Positions 43,296-53,600 of a DNA stretch of 64,000 bases are shown here, one piece after another. Numbering within the stretch: the first letter of the stretch is position 1; each line of letters opens with the position of its first letter. Position numbers and translations under genes: made by a program. The stretch covers positions 62,001-126,000 of the forward strand of contig NZ_JALLPO010000029.1 in the NCBI RefSeq assembly GCF_023276435.1, given 5' to 3'. This stretch comes from Sphaerisporangium perillae. Its GTDB lineage: Bacteria > Actinomycetota > Actinomycetes > Streptosporangiales > Streptosporangiaceae. Under the pieces are notes generated by a model, which saw only the letters and a list, made by a program, of their open reading frames with translations, did not search any database and was not told the origin of the DNA.

Positions 43296-43324
43296 AGATA
43301 CTCATACAACACCCACGGTGCCAA
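43296..43324 (-). promoter_or_regulatory. Probable ssrA promoter
   Basis: On the minus strand TTGGCA (43324-43319) and GTATCT (43301-43296) are spaced by 17 bases, with transcription expected near 43288, about 37 bases before the mature tmRNA end. Confidence 0.4.
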
Positions 43325-43393
43325 CTTGATTCCCCCGGCTGCCCTTCCAGGCGTCCGTACGCGCCGGAACCGGGGGACGTGATACATCCGAAA

Positions 43394-43431
43394 CCCCCGG
43401 GGACGTGGCACGAGGCGCACGTCCCCGGGGG
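43394..43431 (-). terminator. Terminator between the penicillin-binding lipoprotein and ssrA
   Basis: CCCCCGGGGACGTG (43394-43407) and its complement (43418-43431) form a 14-bp stem with a 10-base loop, in the 400-base gap downstream of the penicillin-binding-like gene. Nothing else was found in the gap except the ssrA promoter. Confidence 0.65.
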
Positions 43432-43652
43432 CCGACCGGCAGGGTCGAGCCGGTCCGGACGGCAGGGCTTCCCCCGAGATGAAGCCCTGGTCTCATCACG
43501 GCGACTGAGCCCGCAACCCCCAAGCGGTGCCCAGTCATCGAGAAAGACGCAGGATGAGGCCGCGATGGTTGCTCGGCCGGAGAAGTATTTTCCGGCCGGC
43601 CATTCGCGCCTTTTCCCCTTTCCCCACCAGGTCCGGGCGGCCCCTGCCGGGT

Positions 43653-45566
43653 TCAGGCGGCCGTGCGGGCGCTGCGGAAGAACTGGCCGGCGATCTGCGC
43701 GGAGGCCGCGGGGTTGGGGGTCTCGGTCAGCACGGCGACGGCCAGGTCACCCTGCCAGCCGATGAACCAGGAGAGGTTCCTCTGGTGCTTCTTCTCGGTG
43801 TAGCTCACGGCGGCGGAGATGCCGTAGACCTTCTCGCCCGGTGCCGCGGCGGCCGAGGCCGTACCTGATGTGACGCCCGCCCGCATGAGCGCGCGCAGCT
43901 TCGGCAGGGTCTCCGGGTCGAGCGCGACCGGCCGGGGCGGCTCGGCGGGCGTGACGTCGGAGGAGGTGTCCGGCGAGGCGGGCGAGGTGACGAGCGTGGG
44001 CGGGCGCCAGGTGCCGGAACTGAGGGCGCCGGCGACCAGGGCCATCGACAGCGGGCTGACCCGGACACTCTGGCCGGCGATGATCTTGGCCTTGGCCGCG
44101 TCGCCGCCGCCCGCGGGCACGCTGCCGCTGAACGACCGCAGCGGCAGCTGCCAGTCTCCCCCGATGCCGAACCGGCTCGCCGCCTGGGCCAGCGCCCCGG
44201 CGCCGATGCGGCGGGACAGGGACGCGAGCGCGGTGGCGCATCCTTGGGCGAAGTCGGCGGTGACCGTCGGGGCCTGGCCGGTAGGCGTCTGCGTCTGCGC
44301 CTGCGCGTGCTGGAACCTGGCACCGCCGACCGTCCGGTCGGCGGGGCAGGGCAGCTTCTGCTTGGGGTCCAGCCCGGCGGCGAGCAGGCCGTCGGCCGCG
44401 ACGATGGAGAAGGCGGTGCCCGGCGGGAAGCGGCCGGCGAGCGCGTCGCGTTCCTGGTTCATGTTCTGGGAGGCGACGGCCCGGATCTCGCCACTTGGCC
44501 CGTCGATCGCCACCAGGACGGCGGGGGTGCCGCCACCGACGGCGAAGTCGGCGGACTGCTGCACGCCCTTGTCGATGGTGGTGCGCACCGATGTCGTGTT
44601 GGTCCTGCCCGGCCACTGCGCCAGCTCGGCCACCTGCTCGCCGGTCTTGAGGTCGTAGGTGATGACCGCGGTGCCGGTCGAGCCCGTGAGCTGGTCCTGG
44701 TAGGCCTTCTGCAGCCCTCCCTGGCCGACGGTGTCGCCGGCGCGCTGCGGGCCGCCGAGCTGCTGCATCGTCTCGGCGGTGATCGCGCCGACCTTGCCGA
44801 CGATGTCGACGGGCTGGGCCGGCCCCAGCGGCTGCGACGCCTTCTCGATCGTCAGGTCGGGGCCGATCTCCTCCAGCCGGTCGAGCAGCTGGGCGTACTT
44901 CTTGGCGCCGAAGGTCACCAGCGGCACGAACTCCTGCGGCGGCGCCGAGCGGATGCGGCTGAGCAGCCGGTCCTGGGCGAAACCGGTGAGCTGGTACAGC
45001 CGCTCGCAGACGCCCACGGGGTCCTTCACCCTCGCGGGGTAGACGCCCGCCAGGTAGAGCGTCGACTCCCGCTGGAGGGGGTCGCCGTTGCGGTCCTCGA
45101 TGGGCTGGCGCTCCTCGGGCGTCACCTTGACCGCGAACCTCTGCCCCTGGTGCAGCTCCGGGTGGATGACGCTCGGCGACCAGCGCACCTTCCACCGGCC
45201 GTCGACGAGGTGCAGCGGAAGGTCGTTGTCGTACTGCCAGATCGGGCTGTTGTCCCCGAGGTCGACCTGGACGTGGAACTGGGCGTCGGCGTTGTCGCCG
45301 CTGGTGCTCAGGCCCTTGAGCGAGAAGCGGATGGACGCGGCGTCGAGCTGCAGCTCGGCGTCCTCCAGGGCCTTGCGCACGACCTTGGGGTCGCCGTCGG
45401 TGCGGTCGGCCGCGGCCGCGTAGTCGCCCGACTGCCAGCCGACCAGGAACTCGCTGACGGCGTCGTGCGGCGAGGGCTCGGCGAAGCAGGCCACCAGCAT
45501 CGGCACGACCACGGCCAGCGACAGCCCCGCGGAGAGCCCTCTTCTCAAACGTACGGCTAGCGCCAC
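43653..45566 (-). CDS. Penicillin-binding-protein-like lipoprotein with degenerate transpeptidase motifs
   Basis: A 637-residue protein from GTG 45566, with GAGGG upstream and 13 bases after the smpB stop. A signal peptide ends in a lipobox (VVVPMLVAC). An NTF2-like MecA_N domain (DAVSEFLVGWQSGDYAAAAD) is followed by a PBP dimerisation domain (EERQPIEDRNGDPLQRESTL) and a transpeptidase-fold domain (LVAIDGPSGEIRAVASQN). The catalytic motifs are altered: SxxK is T384-A-F-S387 in PPGTAFS, SxN is GCA in QGCATALA, and KTG is missing (GEKVYGISA). It therefore probably cannot acylate. A structural or sensing role in wall synthesis is inferred. Confidence 0.85.
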   Translation of the reverse strand: MALAVRLRRGLSAGLSLAVVVPMLVACFAEPSPHDAVSEFLVGWQSGDYAAAADRTDGDPKVVRKALEDAELQLDAASIRFSLKGLSTSGDNADAQFHVQVDLGDNSPIWQYDNDLPLHLVDGRWKVRWSPSVIHPELHQGQRFAVKVTPEERQPIEDRNGDPLQRESTLYLAGVYPARVKDPVGVCERLYQLTGFAQDRLLSRIRSAPPQEFVPLVTFGAKKYAQLLDRLEEIGPDLTIEKASQPLGPAQPVDIVGKVGAITAETMQQLGGPQRAGDTVGQGGLQKAYQDQLTGSTGTAVITYDLKTGEQVAELAQWPGRTNTTSVRTTIDKGVQQSADFAVGGGTPAVLVAIDGPSGEIRAVASQNMNQERDALAGRFPPGTAFSIVAADGLLAAGLDPKQKLPCPADRTVGGARFQHAQAQTQTPTGQAPTVTADFAQGCATALASLSRRIGAGALAQAASRFGIGGDWQLPLRSFSGSVPAGGGDAAKAKIIAGQSVRVSPLSMALVAGALSSGTWRPPTLVTSPASPDTSSDVTPAEPPRPVALDPETLPKLRALMRAGVTSGTASAAAAPGEKVYGISAAVSYTEKKHQRNLSWFIGWQGDLAVAVLTETPNPAASAQIAGQFFRSARTAA

Positions 45567-45579
45567 GACTGACCGGCCC

Positions 45580-46047
45580 TCATTTGTTGCGGTGACGAAG
45601 TGCGCGGGCCATCTCCCGGTTCGCCTGCTTCTCCGCGAGGTCGTGCCGCTTGTCCCAGGTCTTCTTGCCGCGGGCCACACCGATCTCGACCTTGGCGTTG
45701 CCGTCCTTGAAGTACAGCGAGAGCGGGACCAGCGTCAGGCCCGACTCCTTGGTCTTGGCGACGATCTTCCCGATCTCCTTGCGGTGAAGCAGGAGCTTGC
45801 GGGGACGCCGCGCGGCGTGGTTGGTCCACGTGCCCATGTGGTACTCGGGGATGTGGACGTTCATCAGCCACACCTCGTCGTCCTTCACCTGGGCATACCC
45901 GTCCGAGAGGCTCGCCCGGCCGGCACGGAGGGATTTCACCTCCGTGCCCATCAGGACGAGCCCGGCCTCATAGGTGTCCTCTATGTGGTAGTCGTGCCGG
46001 GCACGCTTGTTCTGGGCGATGAGCTTACGCCCGGTCTCACGTGGCAT
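45580..46047 (-). CDS. smpB: SsrA-binding protein SmpB
   Basis: A 155-residue protein of normal length. ATG 46047 begins the conserved sequence [20 protein letters not shown]. Family motifs include [40 protein letters not shown], and the basic C-terminal tail [20 protein letters not shown] that reaches the ribosomal A site. SmpB binds the tRNA-like domain of tmRNA and delivers it to stalled ribosomes. It sits 23 bases downstream of ftsX and just upstream of the penicillin-binding-like gene, all in one direction. Confidence 0.97.
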   Translation of the reverse strand: MPRETGRKLIAQNKRARHDYHIEDTYEAGLVLMGTEVKSLRAGRASLSDGYAQVKDDEVWLMNVHIPEYHMGTWTNHAARRPRKLLLHRKEIGKIVAKTKESGLTLVPLSLYFKDGNAKVEIGVARGKKTWDKRHDLAEKQANREMARALRHRNK

Positions 46048-46070
46048 AGCAGCGAGCCTACCGGGGCGCG

Positions 46071-46979
46071 TCACACCCTCAGGTATCGCCGGAGGGTGAC
46101 GAAGGACGCGAGGATACAGATCAGCACGCCGACCACCGTCGTGAGGGTGATCACTTGCGCGACATCGCTCCAGCTGAGCTGCGTCGACAGCACGAAGAAC
46201 TTCTGCATGCTGTCGAAGATCACGATCTTGGCGAACATCAGCAGGACCGCCGAGATCACGCCGCCCACCAGGCCGGCGATGGTGCCCTCCATGACGAACG
46301 GCAGCTGGATGTACAGGTTGGAGGCACCGACCAGGCGCATGATGCCGGTCTCCCGCCTCCGGTTGTACGCCGATAGTCGCACCGTGTTGCCGATCAGCAG
46401 GATCGCCGCGAACACCTGGATCAACGCCACGATCAGCGCCGCGCCGCGGAGCTTGTTCATCAGCCCGAAGAACTTGTCGAGGAGCTGCTGGTCGTTCACC
46501 ACGTTCGCCACGCCCGGCGCGCCGCTCAGGGCGTCGAAGACGGCCTTGTAGTCGTTCGGATCCTTCAGCTTGACCCGGAACGACTCCGGCATGTCGTCGA
46601 CCTTGACGGCGCTCAGGAAGACGCTGTTGCTGCTGTAGGCCGCCTTGAAGTTCTCGTAGGCCTTCTGCTGGTCCTCGAAGCTGACCCGGTCGACCTGCTG
46701 CAGCGACTCGATCTGCTTCTGCAGCGCGACCTTCTCCTGGCTGCTGACCGCGCCCCGGCCCTTGCAGGCCTCGAAGGGGCTGTTCTTCATGCACAGGAAC
46801 GCCGACAGCTGGACCTTGTCGGACCAGTAGCTGCTCATGCTGCCGACCTGTGCGTTGATCATGAGCCCAATGCCGAGCAGGGCCATGCCAATGGCCACCG
46901 TCACGACGACCGCGATGGTCATCGTGAGGTTGCGGCGAAGGCCGATCCAGACCTCAGAGAAGATGAAGTTTGCCCGCAT
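46071..46979 (-). CDS. ftsX: Cell division protein FtsX
   Basis: A 302-residue membrane protein with the FtsX/MacB-like topology. TM1 follows the N-terminal tail ([20 protein letters not shown]). A large extracytoplasmic domain (residues 45-170) contains [20 protein letters not shown] and [20 protein letters not shown]. Three C-terminal helices follow ([34 protein letters not shown] and a last one at [18 protein letters not shown]). With FtsE it forms the divisome ABC complex that activates RipC-type peptidoglycan hydrolases in actinobacteria. It follows ftsE by 36 bases. Confidence 0.96.
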   Translation of the reverse strand: MRANFIFSEVWIGLRRNLTMTIAVVVTVAIGMALLGIGLMINAQVGSMSSYWSDKVQLSAFLCMKNSPFEACKGRGAVSSQEKVALQKQIESLQQVDRVSFEDQQKAYENFKAAYSSNSVFLSAVKVDDMPESFRVKLKDPNDYKAVFDALSGAPGVANVVNDQQLLDKFFGLMNKLRGAALIVALIQVFAAILLIGNTVRLSAYNRRRETGIMRLVGASNLYIQLPFVMEGTIAGLVGGVISAVLLMFAKIVIFDSMQKFFVLSTQLSWSDVAQVITLTTVVGVLICILASFVTLRRYLRV

Positions 46980-47015
46980 GCTTTGGGTGTCCCCTGTCGC
47001 TCTCTCGCTTGGTGA

Positions 47016-47705
47016 TCAGTACGCCTGGCCGTAGACGCCGCGCGACTGATCTCGGACGATCTTGCCGTCCTCCAGCTCGACCACGCGTTTGCGCATGGAG
47101 TCGACGATGGCGGCGTCATGGGTGGCCATGACGACAGTGGTGCCGGTCCGGTTGATCCGGTCGAGCACCTTCATGATCCCGATGCTGGTGGCGGGGTCGA
47201 TGTTGCCGGTGGGCTCGTCCGCGAGCAGGATCATCGGGCGGTTGACGAAGGCGCGGGCCATGGCCACCCGCTGCTGCTCACCTCCGGACAGCTCGTCGGG
47301 CATGCGGTGGGCCTTGCCTTCCAGGCCGACCAGCTCGACCACCTCGGGCACCACCTTGCGGATGAACCGCCGTGGCTTGCCGATGACCTCCAGCGCGAAC
47401 GCCACATTCTCGTAGACGTTCTTGTTGGGCAGCAGCCGGAAGTCCTGGAACACGCAGCCGATGCGGCGGCGCAAGTGCGGCACCTTGAAGTTCGACAGGC
47501 GCGCCAGATCCTTACCGGCGACATGTATGGCGCCCGAGTTCGGGCGCTCTTCCTTCAGGACCAGCCGGAGAAAGGTCGACTTCCCCGACCCCGAAGGACC
47601 GACCAGGAACACGAACTCGCCCTTGTCCACGTCCACACTGACGTGGTCGAGGGCGGGGCGGTTCTGGTTAACGTAGACCTTGGTGACATTATCGAAATGG
47701 ATCAC
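47016..47705 (-). CDS. ftsE: Cell division ATP-binding protein FtsE
   Basis: A 229-residue ABC ATPase of standard length. GTG 47705 ([11 protein letters not shown]) fits the family start better than an upstream ATG at 47768. Walker A is [10 protein letters not shown], the Q-loop lies in [10 protein letters not shown], the ABC signature is [14 protein letters not shown], Walker B is [13 protein letters not shown], and the H-loop is VVMATHD. It pairs with FtsX downstream. The divergent gene upstream is a zinc-ribbon membrane peptide across 236 bases. TAGACT 21 bases upstream of GTG is a candidate -10 element. Confidence 0.97.
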   Translation of the reverse strand: MIHFDNVTKVYVNQNRPALDHVSVDVDKGEFVFLVGPSGSGKSTFLRLVLKEERPNSGAIHVAGKDLARLSNFKVPHLRRRIGCVFQDFRLLPNKNVYENVAFALEVIGKPRRFIRKVVPEVVELVGLEGKAHRMPDELSGGEQQRVAMARAFVNRPMILLADEPTGNIDPATSIGIMKVLDRINRTGTTVVMATHDAAIVDSMRKRVVELEDGKIVRDQSRGVYGQAY

Positions 47706-47941
47706 AGGCGCATCACGGCATGCCAGTCTAGGGGTTAGGACGGTCGCGGAGGTGGCCGCGTGAGCCACATCGCATTGCTCGCCGGCCGGGGGGCGCCGCT
47801 CTTTACCAACGATCGACGTTCCGGTTGGCCGAGGCTCAGTCTAGGGGTAACACTGGCATGGAACGTCCATAACGGAAACAAAACGATTCCACACTCGCTA
47901 ACAGGGTGGTATAGCGATCACCGTGGAGAGGGAGATATCCC

Positions 47942-48133
47942 GTGAGCTGCGAACATCTCATCTGCGCCAACTGCGCCGGACCGGTGGTCGAGGGTCGATG
48001 CCCCGCGTGCCGGGCCAGCAGAGCCAGGGTCCACCACCATGGGTTCGGCGGACTATCGCCCACACTGATCGCGATAGTCCTGATTGTCCTGCTCGCCTGC
48101 ACGCTGGCGCTCAACCACCTGTACGGCGCCTGA
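47942..48133 (+). CDS. Small zinc-ribbon membrane peptide
   Basis: A 63-residue peptide from GTG 47942, with GGAG in GGAGATATCCC upstream. Four cysteines (CEHLICANC with a C-x2-C pair, then CPAC) form a compact zinc-ribbon, followed by a His/Arg-rich link (RASRARVHHHGFGG) and a C-terminal membrane helix (TLIAIVLIVLLACTLALNHL). Similar peptides occur near ftsE/prfB in actinomycetes. It is encoded between the divergent ftsE and convergent prfB genes. The function is unknown. Confidence 0.8.
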   Translation: MSCEHLICANCAGPVVEGRCPACRASRARVHHHGFGGLSPTLIAIVLIVLLACTLALNHLYGA

Positions 48134-48243
48134 CCGATCCGCACGGCGCCTGAGCGATCGAGGGCGGGCCTCGAGCACCGGGTCCGCCGCCGGTACCTCC
48201 ACGGGCGCCGGGGCGAAGCTCCGCGACGCCCGGCGATCGGGGC

Positions 48244-48266
48244 GGCCCCCGCGACTCAGGGGGGCC
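48244..48266 (-). terminator. Probable terminator of prfB
   Basis: GGCCCCC (48244-48250) and GGGGGCC (48260-48266) form a 7-bp stem with a 9-base loop, 11 bases past the prfB stop. Confidence 0.5.
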
Positions 48267-48276
48267 GGTAGGGGCG

Positions 48277-49404
48277 CTACTGCGCGGCGCCCGACTCCTG
48301 GCGCCGCATCCAGCGGATCTCGCCCTCGATGAACCCGTCGATGTCGCCGTCGAGCACCGCGCTGGGGTTGCCCGCCTCGACCGAAGTGCGCAGGTCCTTG
48401 ACGATCTGGTACGGGTGCAGGACGTAGTTGCGGATCTGCGTGCCCCACGAGGTCGTGGACTCCCCGCGCAGCTCCGACATCTTGTCGGCCTCCTCCTGCC
48501 GCTTGCGCTCGAGCAGCTTGGCCTGCAGGACCGTCATCGCCGAGGCGCGGTTCTGCAGCTGGGAGCGCTCGTTCTGGCAGGAGACCACGATGCCGGTGGG
48601 CAGGTGGGTGATGCGCACCGCGGAGTCGGTGGTGTTGACTCCCTGGCCGCCGGGACCCGACGAGCGGTAGACGTCGATGCGCAGATCGTCCTCGTTGATG
48701 TCGATATGGTCGGTCTGCTCGACGACCGGCACCACGTCGACGCCGGCGAAGGAGGTCTGGCGGCGGCCCTGGTTGTCGAACGGGCTGATGCGGACCAGCC
48801 GGTGGGTGCCGTGCTCGCCCCTCAGCGTGCCGTAGGCGTACGGGGCCTTGACCACGAAGGTCGCCGACTTGATGCCGGCCTCTTCGGCGTAGGAGGTGTC
48901 GTACACCTCGGTGGAGTATCCCTTGCGCTCGGCCCAGCGGAGGTACATGCGGAGCAGCATCTGCGCCCAGTCGGCGGCGTCCACGCCGCCGGCCTGCGAG
49001 TTGATCGTGACGAGCGCCTCACGGGCGTCGTAGGGCCCCGCGAGCAGGGTGCGCACCTCGAGGGCGTTGACGTCGCTGCGCAGGGAGGCGAGCTCGCGGC
49101 CGGCCTCCTCGCGGGTGTCGGCGTCGTCCTCGGCCTCGGCCAGCTCGTAGAGGACCGTGACGTCCTCCAGCTTGCGGATCAGGTTCTCGACGCGGTTGAG
49201 CTCGCCCTGCATATGGGAGAGCTTGCTGGTGACCTTCTGCGCCTGCTCGGGGTCGTTCCACAGGTCGGGCGCGGCAGCCTGCTCCTCCAACTCGGCGATC
49301 TGCTTGCGCATGACGTCGAGATCCAGCACATCCTGAATGCCGTTCAGTGTGCCGGTAAGCTCGCTGATCTCTTCTGCGGGATCGATGGCTGCCACATCTG
49401 CCAA
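48277..49404 (-). CDS. prfB: Peptide chain release factor 2
   Basis: A 375-residue class I release factor. The stop-codon recognition motif of RF2 (SPF in [20 protein letters not shown]) specifies UGA/UAA. The catalytic GGQ motif is in [20 protein letters not shown]. The N-terminal coiled region begins [20 protein letters not shown]. The gene is continuous with no internal UGA in the first 40 codons, so there is no programmed frameshift of the Escherichia coli type, as usual in actinobacteria. It converges on the zinc-ribbon peptide gene and is divergent from a lipoprotein gene. Confidence 0.97.
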   Translation of the reverse strand: MADVAAIDPAEEISELTGTLNGIQDVLDLDVMRKQIAELEEQAAAPDLWNDPEQAQKVTSKLSHMQGELNRVENLIRKLEDVTVLYELAEAEDDADTREEAGRELASLRSDVNALEVRTLLAGPYDAREALVTINSQAGGVDAADWAQMLLRMYLRWAERKGYSTEVYDTSYAEEAGIKSATFVVKAPYAYGTLRGEHGTHRLVRISPFDNQGRRQTSFAGVDVVPVVEQTDHIDINEDDLRIDVYRSSGPGGQGVNTTDSAVRITHLPTGIVVSCQNERSQLQNRASAMTVLQAKLLERKRQEEADKMSELRGESTTSWGTQIRNYVLHPYQIVKDLRTSVEAGNPSAVLDGDIDGFIEGEIRWMRRQESGAAQ

Positions 49405-49478
49405 GAGTACGCGAAGCCGGAGGCACCTCGCGCGTGGCTAGCATGGGCGTTCTGCGGGGGACTCATCGGGAGGCGAGC

Positions 49479-50540
49479 GTGACCAGGACCATGCGTGTCG
49501 CCCTCGTGTTGTCGCTGCTCGCGAGCGGCGCCTTCGCCTGCTCGCCCGGACCGTCCGAGACCCGGGGCGCGACGGCCCCGGTGACCGCGCCCGTCCCGGC
49601 GGTCACCGCCTCCCCCGGGCCCTCCTCATCCTCCTCGCCCTCGCCCTCACGGGCGGCTCCCGTCGTGACGCTCGACGAGGCGCGCAGGCAGGCGCTCATG
49701 ATCCTGGGCGCCGACGACGCCGCCCGGGTCCAGGGCGTCCAGTCCTATGCCCTCGCCCAGACGCGCGACGGGCAGAGGGACATCACCAGGGCGGAGTTCC
49801 AGTCGACCGGCTCCCGGCCGCCCAGGTACACCTGGGGGGAGCCGACGCTGCTGGTGCCCCGGCTCGACCGCTACCCCTACTGGTTCGCCGCGCTGACCGA
49901 GCGGCGGGACGCGGACGGCAAGAGCCGTACCGCGGTGCTCGTCTTCATGAAGCAGTACGAGGTCTCCCTCTGGCAGCTGAGCTTCGCCTCTCTGCTGTAT
50001 CCCGGCACGAAGCCCCCCGCCGTCAGCCTGGACGAGGAGGGGTACGCCACCCCGCTGGCCACCCGGGACGACACGATCGCGATCAGCCCCCATCTGATGG
50101 CCCCGCTGCACGCCACCATCGCCGAGGAGGGGCCGAAGGGCTTCGCCGCCGGCCTGATCGCGGCGGGTCCCCAGACCACCGGCTACTTCGCCGAGGTCGA
50201 GAAGATCCAGCCCGAGTTCAAGCGGCGCGGCTTCCTGTACGACTCGCTGTTCGCCGCCACCGCCTTCCCGATCTACGCGCTGCGCACGGCCGACGGCGGG
50301 GCGCTCATCCTGTACTCCCTGACGCGGACGACGCTCCGGCAGGCCAAGACCAAGGCCGCCGAGGGGCTCGTCCCGGTCCCGCAGAACGTGCGCTGGGACG
50401 TCGGCAGCCCCGTGGTGCCGTACATGCTGCGCGTGGTCGAGACCCAGCAGTACGTCAGCCAGGTGTCCCGCAAGGGCGCCGCCGAACCCGCGAAGATCAT
50501 CGGATTCGACGGCGTCCCCACAGCGATCACCAACAGGTGA
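49479..50540 (+). CDS. Secreted lipoprotein, function unknown
   Basis: A 353-residue protein from GTG 49479, preceded by GGGAGG. The signal peptide ends in a lipobox (LLASGAFAC), then a Ser/Pro/Thr-rich linker of about 40 residues tethers the main domain (from residue about 60). The core is alternating alpha/beta (VVTLDEARRQALMILGADDA, ARTAVLVFMKQYEVSLWQLS-like strand, YVSQVSRKG near the end). No catalytic motif is recognised. It is divergent from prfB and convergent to the glutamate dehydrogenase gene. Confidence 0.85.
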   Translation: MTRTMRVALVLSLLASGAFACSPGPSETRGATAPVTAPVPAVTASPGPSSSSSPSPSRAAPVVTLDEARRQALMILGADDAARVQGVQSYALAQTRDGQRDITRAEFQSTGSRPPRYTWGEPTLLVPRLDRYPYWFAALTERRDADGKSRTAVLVFMKQYEVSLWQLSFASLLYPGTKPPAVSLDEEGYATPLATRDDTIAISPHLMAPLHATIAEEGPKGFAAGLIAAGPQTTGYFAEVEKIQPEFKRRGFLYDSLFAATAFPIYALRTADGGALILYSLTRTTLRQAKTKAAEGLVPVPQNVRWDVGSPVVPYMLRVVETQQYVSQVSRKGAAEPAKIIGFDGVPTAITNR

Positions 50541-50561
50541 CGCCGGCCGCCGCCTGACCGG

Positions 50562-50610
50562 CCGGCACGTCGCCGGCCGGTGCCCGGCGGCCCGGCACGT
50601 CACCGGCCGG
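50562..50610. repeat. Paired GC-rich repeat between convergent genes
   Basis: CCGGCACGTCGCCGGCCGG (50562-50580) is repeated 30 bases later with one change (50592-50610). Each copy can form a short GCCGG/CCGGC hairpin. The pair sits between the lipoprotein and glutamate dehydrogenase stops and may act as a terminator. Confidence 0.4.
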
Positions 50611-50621
50611 CGGGTGAGCGG

Positions 50622-53600
50622 TCAGCGGCCCTCGGCGTGCGGCAGGTTGCTCGTCGCGACCAGGGTGCGCACGGCCCGCAGCGCCACCGAGAGGGTGGCC
50701 AGGTCGAAGTGCTCGCTCTCCCAGATCTCCGACAGCGTCTGGCGTGCCCGCGCGACGGCGGCGGAGTTCGCCTGCGACCAGCGGACCAGGCGCTCCTCGG
50801 GGGACAGCCCCGGCTCGCTGTGGGTGAGCACCTCGGCGGTCAGCCTCGCGTGCGCGGCGTACAGGTCGTCGCGCAACGCGGCCCTGGCCATGGAGTTCCA
50901 CCGGTTGTCGCGGGGCAGCGCGATGACCCGCTCGCGCAACCGGGCCAGCTGGAGCCGCTCGGACAGGTCGAAGTAGACCTCCGCGACGTCGTTCACCGGC
51001 CGTCCGGTGCGTGAAGAGATCTCCACCAGGTCGAACGTCGAGTACGCCGGCACCATCACCGCCGCCCGCTCGGCCAGGTCGGCCGGCACGCCGCGGGCCA
51101 GGTAGCCGTCACGGCGCTCCTCGAACGCCGCGAGGTCGGGGCCGGTGAGCAGCTTGGGAAGGTGGGGCAGCAGGCCGTCCGCACCCTCCACGAAGAACCG
51201 TACTGCGCCGGCCAGGTCGAGCGGCGGCCTGCGGTTGCCGAGCAGCCAGCGCGCGCCGCGCTCGGCGAGCTTGCGGCCCTCCAGCAGCATGGCGAGCTGG
51301 GCGGCGGTGTCGACCTTGTTGTCCAGCGCCTCCACCGCCCGCCAGAAGCTCGGCAGCTCGAAGACCTCCCGGGACACCAGGTACGCCCTGGCGATGTCGG
51401 GGGTCGAGGCGCCGGTCTCCTCGCCGAAGCGGAACATGAACGTCGTGCCGCTGGCGTTGACCAGGTCGTTCACCACGCCGGTGGTGATGATCTCGCGCCG
51501 CAGCGGGTGGGTGTCCATGGCCTCGCGGAACCGCTCGCGCAGCGCCGAGGGGAAGTAGGACACCAGCCACGAGGTCAGGAAGGGGTCGTCGGGCAGGTCG
51601 GAGGCGAGCAACTCGTGGTCGGCCACCAGCTTGGTGTAGGCGAGCAGCACCGAGAACTCCGGCGCGGTCAGCCCGAGGCCGGACTGGCGACGCTCGGCCA
51701 GCGTCTTGTCCGAGGGCAGGGCCTCCAGCTCCCGGTTGATCAGCCCGTCCCGTTCCAGCTTGCGCAGGTAGCGGGCGTGGATGTGCAGCATCTCGGGCGC
51801 CTGGGCGCGGGCCGCGGCCAGGACGATGTTCTGCGCCTTGTTGTCGCGCAGGACGAGGCCGGCGACCTCGTCGGTCATGTCGAGGAAGAGCTGGTCGCGG
51901 TCCTGCTCGCTCAGCTCGTCGTCCCGCACCAGGCGGTCGAGGAGGATCTTGATGTTCACCTCGTGGTCGGAGGTGTCCACCCCGGCGGAGTTGTCGATGA
52001 AGTCGGTGTTGACGAAGCCGCCGTTCAGCGCGAACTCGATGCGGGCGAGCTGGGTGAGGCCGAGGTTGCCGCCCTCCCCCACGACCTTGCACCGCAGGTC
52101 GGAGGCGTTGACCCGCAGCCCGTCGTTGGCCTTGTCGCCGACGTCGGCGTGGCTCTCGCTGGAGGCCTTGACGTAGGTGCCGATGCCGCCGTTCCACAGC
52201 AGGTCGACGGAGGCCTTGAGGATGGCGTTGATCAGGTCGTTGGGCGTCAGCGCGGGCACGCCCTCGGGGATGCCGAGGGCCGCGCGCGTCTGCGGGGACA
52301 CCGGCACCGACTTCGCCGTGCGCGGCCAGACCCCGCCGCCGGCCGAGATGAGCTCGGTGTCGTAGTCCGCCCACGAGCTGCGCGGCAGCGCGAACAGCCG
52401 CGACCGCTCGGCGAAGCCGCTCTCGGGGTCGGGCGAGGGGTCGATGAAGATGTGCCGGTGGTCGAAGGCCGCGACGAGCTTGATGTGCCGGGACAGCAGC
52501 ATGCCGTTGCCGAAGACGTCGCCGGACATGTCGCCGACGCCCACCACGGTGAAGTCGGTGCTCTGGACGTCGATGCCCATCGAGCGGAAGTGGTAGGCGA
52601 CCGACTCCCACGCGCCGCGGGCGGTGATGCCCATGGCCTTGTGGTCGTAGCCGATCGAGCCGCCGGAGGCGAAGGCGTCGCCGAGCCAGAAGCCGTAGTC
52701 CTTGGCCACGCTGTTGGCGATGTCGGAGAAGGTCGCGGTGCCCTTGTCGGCCGCGACGACCAGGTAGGTGTCGTCGCCGTCGTGCCGGACGACGCCGTGC
52801 GGGGGGACGACCTTGTTGTCGACGAGGTTGTCGGTGATGTCGAGCAGGCCGGAGATGAACTGGCGGTAGCAGGCCACGCCCTCGGCCATCAGCTCGTCGC
52901 GCCCGCCGCCCACCGGCGGGTTCTTCACGACGAAGCCGCCCTTGGAGCCGGTGGGCACGATGACGGTGTTCTTCACCATCTGCGCCTTGACCAGGCCGAG
53001 CACCTCGGTGCGGAAGTCCTCCATGCGGTCCGACCAGCGCAGGCCGCCTCGCGCGACCTTGCCGAACCGCAGGTGGACGCCCTCGACCCGGGGCGAGTAC
53101 ACGAAGATCTCGAACTTGGGCCGGGGCAGCGGCAGCACGCTGATCGCGGAGGAGTCGAACTTGAGAGAGATGTACGGCTTGCGCCTGCCGTCCTCCCGCT
53201 GGAAGGCATTGGTCCGCAACGTGGCGAGGATCATCTCCAGGTACGCCCGGAGGATGCGGTCCTCGTCCAGCGAGGCCACCTCATCCAGGGCCGCGAGGAT
53301 CTCCTCGTGCAGGGCCTCGCCGAGGTCCTCGCGCATGTCGTCCGCGCGGCGCGGGTCGAGCCTGGCCTCGAACAGCCGCACCAGCAGCCTGGCGAGCCGG
53401 ACGTTGCCGAGCAGCACCTTCTCGATGTAGCGCTGACTGAAGGTGGTGCCGGCCTGGCGGAGGTACTTGGCGTACACGCGCAGGATCAGCGCCTGCTCCC
53501 AGGCCAGGCCCGCGCCGAGGACCAGGGCGTTGAAGCCGTCGCTCTCGATCTCGCCGCGCCACAGCGCCGCGAAGGCGTCCTCGAACAGCCGCTCGAACTC

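Noticed and set aside
43370-43400. Alternative hairpin (CCGGGGG with CCCCCGG) as an attenuator
   Set aside because: It is a by-product of the GC-rich terminator repeat, with no leader peptide or downstream gene to control on either strand.
48277-49404. Programmed frameshift in prfB
   Set aside because: The frame is continuous from ATG with no early in-frame TGA.
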